Shown here piece by piece: positions 62,623 through 64,000 of a stretch of 64,000 nt of DNA; the stretch's first letter is position 1; every line of letters starts with the position of its first letter. Origin of the DNA: Actinomyces oris (lineage in GTDB: Bacteria; Actinomycetota; Actinomycetes; Actinomycetales; Actinomycetaceae). The stretch lies in contig NZ_CP014232.1 of NCBI RefSeq assembly GCF_001553935.1, positions 2,728,001-2,792,000 on the forward strand. Reading direction: 5' to 3'. The notes below the pieces were generated by a model. That model did no database searches and was not told the origin of the DNA. It saw only the letters and a list, made by a program, of their open reading frames with translations. The translations under genes and the position numbers were made by a program.

Positions 62623-64000
62623 TCAGCGCCGCTGGCGCTTCTCACGTACGCGCACCCCGATCTGGATGGGGGTGCCGGTGAAGCCGAACTCCTCACGCAG
62701 GCGCCGCTCGATGAAGCGCCGGTAGCCGGCGTCGAGGAAACCGGTGGTGAAGATGACGATCCGGGGCGGGGCCACCTGGACCTGAGTGGCGAAGAGGATG
62801 CGGGGCTGCTTGCCGCCTCGCACCGGGTGCGGGGTGGCGGACTGCAGCTGCCCCAGGAAGCCGTTGAGCCGGCCTGTGGGCACGCGCGTGGTCCAACCCT
62901 CCAGTGCGGCGTCGAGAGCGCGCACGAGCCGGTTGGTGTGCCAGCCGGTCCGGGCTGCCAGGTTGATGTGGGGGGCCCAGGAGACGTGGGCCAGGTCGTG
63001 CTCGACCTCCCACAGGAGCATCTTCTGGCGCTCCTCGTCCACCAGGTCCCACTTGTTGTTGACCAGGACCAGGGCTCGGCCGGCATCGACGGCCTGCTGG
63101 ACCACGCGCACGTCCTGCTCGCTGATCGGCTCGGAGGCGTCCAGCAGGACGACGGCGACCTCGGCCTTGTCGATGGCGCCCTGCGTGCGCAGCACCGCAT
63201 AGTAGTCCGCGCCCCGTGACTGCTTGACCCGCCGGCGGATCCCCGCGGTGTCGACGAAGACCCACTGGCGCCCGTCGAGCTCGATGATCTCGTCGACCGG
63301 GTCACGGGTCGTGCCCGCGGTCTCGTTGACGACGACGCGCTCCTGGCCCGCGATGGAGTTCAGCAGAGAGGACTTGCCGACGTTAGGACGCCCCACGAGA
63401 GCGATGCGGTGCAGGTCCCCCTCCGGCGCTGCGGTGGCCACGGCGGAGACCTCCGGAAGGACCTCCATGACGGCGTCGAGGACCTCGCCGCTGCCCCGGC
63501 CGTGAAGGGCCGAGACCGGGAAGGGCTCGCCCAGCCCCAGGTTCCACAGGGTCGCGGCGTCCCCCTCCTGGGCCGGGGAGTCGACCTTGTTGGCGGCCAG
63601 GACCACCGGCTTGCCGCTGCGGCGCAGCATCCGCACCACGCGGGCATCGGTCTCAGTGATGCCGACCTGGGCATCGACGACCAGCAGGACGGCATCGGCC
63701 ATCTCCACGGCGATCTCGGCCTGGGTGGCCACGGCGGCGTCGAGGCCGGCCACGTCCACCTCCCATCCGCCGGTGTCGACGATGGTGAAGCGGCGCCCGG
63801 CCCACTCCGCCGGGTAGGAGACCCGGTCGCGCGTGACACCGGGGGTGTCCTGGACGACGGCCTCACGGCGGCCCAGGACCCGGTTGACCAGCGTCGACTT
63901 GCCCACGTTGGGGCGGCCGACGACGGCCAGGACCGGCAGCCCGGGCTCGACGCTGTCACCGGTGGGCAGGCCGCCGTCGGCCTCCAGGAGGGCGAGGTCC
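62623..64000 (-). CDS. der: GTPase Der (EngA), 5' end beyond the window
   Basis: Der is an essential double-GTPase needed for 50S ribosome assembly. Reading leftward from the right edge, the frame is open with no start, so the N-terminus is outside the window. The first G domain begins with GRPNVGKST near 63911-63937 and has DTPGVTRD and ANKVDS. The second has [30 protein letters not shown] and [12 protein letters not shown]-like C-terminal domain ends in RVREKRQRR. The visible residues before the first G1 ([16 protein letters not shown]) suggest an extended or fused N-terminus, as in actinobacteria with Cmk next to Der. Its stop lies exactly at the edge of the AT-rich island. Confidence 0.95.
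   Translation of the reverse strand, partial: DLALLEADGGLPTGDSVEPGLPVLAVVGRPNVGKSTLVNRVLGRREAVVQDTPGVTRDRVSYPAEWAGRRFTIVDTGGWEVDVAGLDAAVATQAEIAVEMADAVLLVVDAQVGITETDARVVRMLRRSGKPVVLAANKVDSPAQEGDAATLWNLGLGEPFPVSALHGRGSGEVLDAVMEVLPEVSAVATAAPEGDLHRIALVGRPNVGKSSLLNSIAGQERVVVNETAGTTRDPVDEIIELDGRQWVFVDTAGIRRRVKQSRGADYYAVLRTQGAIDKAEVAVVLLDASEPISEQDVRVVQQAVDAGRALVLVNNKWDLVDEERQKMLLWEVEHDLAHVSWAPHINLAARTGWHTNRLVRALDAALEGWTTRVPTGRLNGFLGQLQSATPHPVRGGKQPRILFATQVQVAPPRIVIFTTGFLDAGYRRFIERRLREEFGFTGTPIQIGVRVREKRQRR

Overview
The window is GC-rich bacterial chromosome with clear actinobacterial markers: RbpA, a GarA/FtsR/DUF151/MerR cluster, PafB-PafC next to TatA-TatC and HelY, OpcA beside Zwf, and Lnt followed by a polyprenol-phosphate mannosyltransferase. 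A sucrose PTS, a cell-wall protein with an LATTG sorting signal and a fermentative sugar-use gene set point to a facultative, host-associated member of the Actinomycetaceae, most likely Actinomyces. The genus is an inference; no marker gene that fixes it is present.

Left part (1-18 kb): a PutP proline/sodium symporter; an FMN riboswitch controlling a two-gene riboflavin-type ABC uptake system (permease plus lipoprotein, no ATPase gene); hisE-hisG; a lipoprotein and a secreted PKD-like protein joined by a 4-base overlap, with an AT-richer patch across their junction; a two-component system followed by a bacteriocin-type ABC exporter; a DUF3866 gene; and the pafB-pafC-tatA-tatC run.

Middle (18-45 kb): a lipid kinase, HelY helicase, a DUF808 protein, lnt and a frameshifted mannosyltransferase gene, rbpA, pfkA, a GNAT-kinase fusion, a UvrA-like ABC protein of drug-resistance type, an FtsX-type exporter, an SGNH hydrolase, a LacI regulator with the sucrose PTS and sucrose-6-phosphate hydrolase, a Pit phosphate transporter with a small partner, an Hsp70-like protein, an aldo-keto reductase, and the garA-ftsR-DUF151-merR cluster.

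Right part (45-64 kb): aminopeptidase N; gnd divergent from zwf-opcA-pgl, which with pgi (58 kb) and pfkA covers the oxidative pentose phosphate entry and upper glycolysis fed by sucrose; a secreted HNH nuclease; an S4-domain protein; tRNA-Pro(GGG); a CAP-domain wall protein; a HAD phosphatase; and a rhodanese. An AT-rich island (about 60.29-62.62 kb) follows. It carries one unrecognised, roughly 18-TM membrane protein and abuts a truncated AraC regulator. The window ends inside der.

Many genes here have a TAnnnT -10 element 6-8 bases before the start codon and no Shine-Dalgarno, which suggests leaderless transcripts. No CRISPR array, rRNA, intact insertion sequence or prophage was seen.
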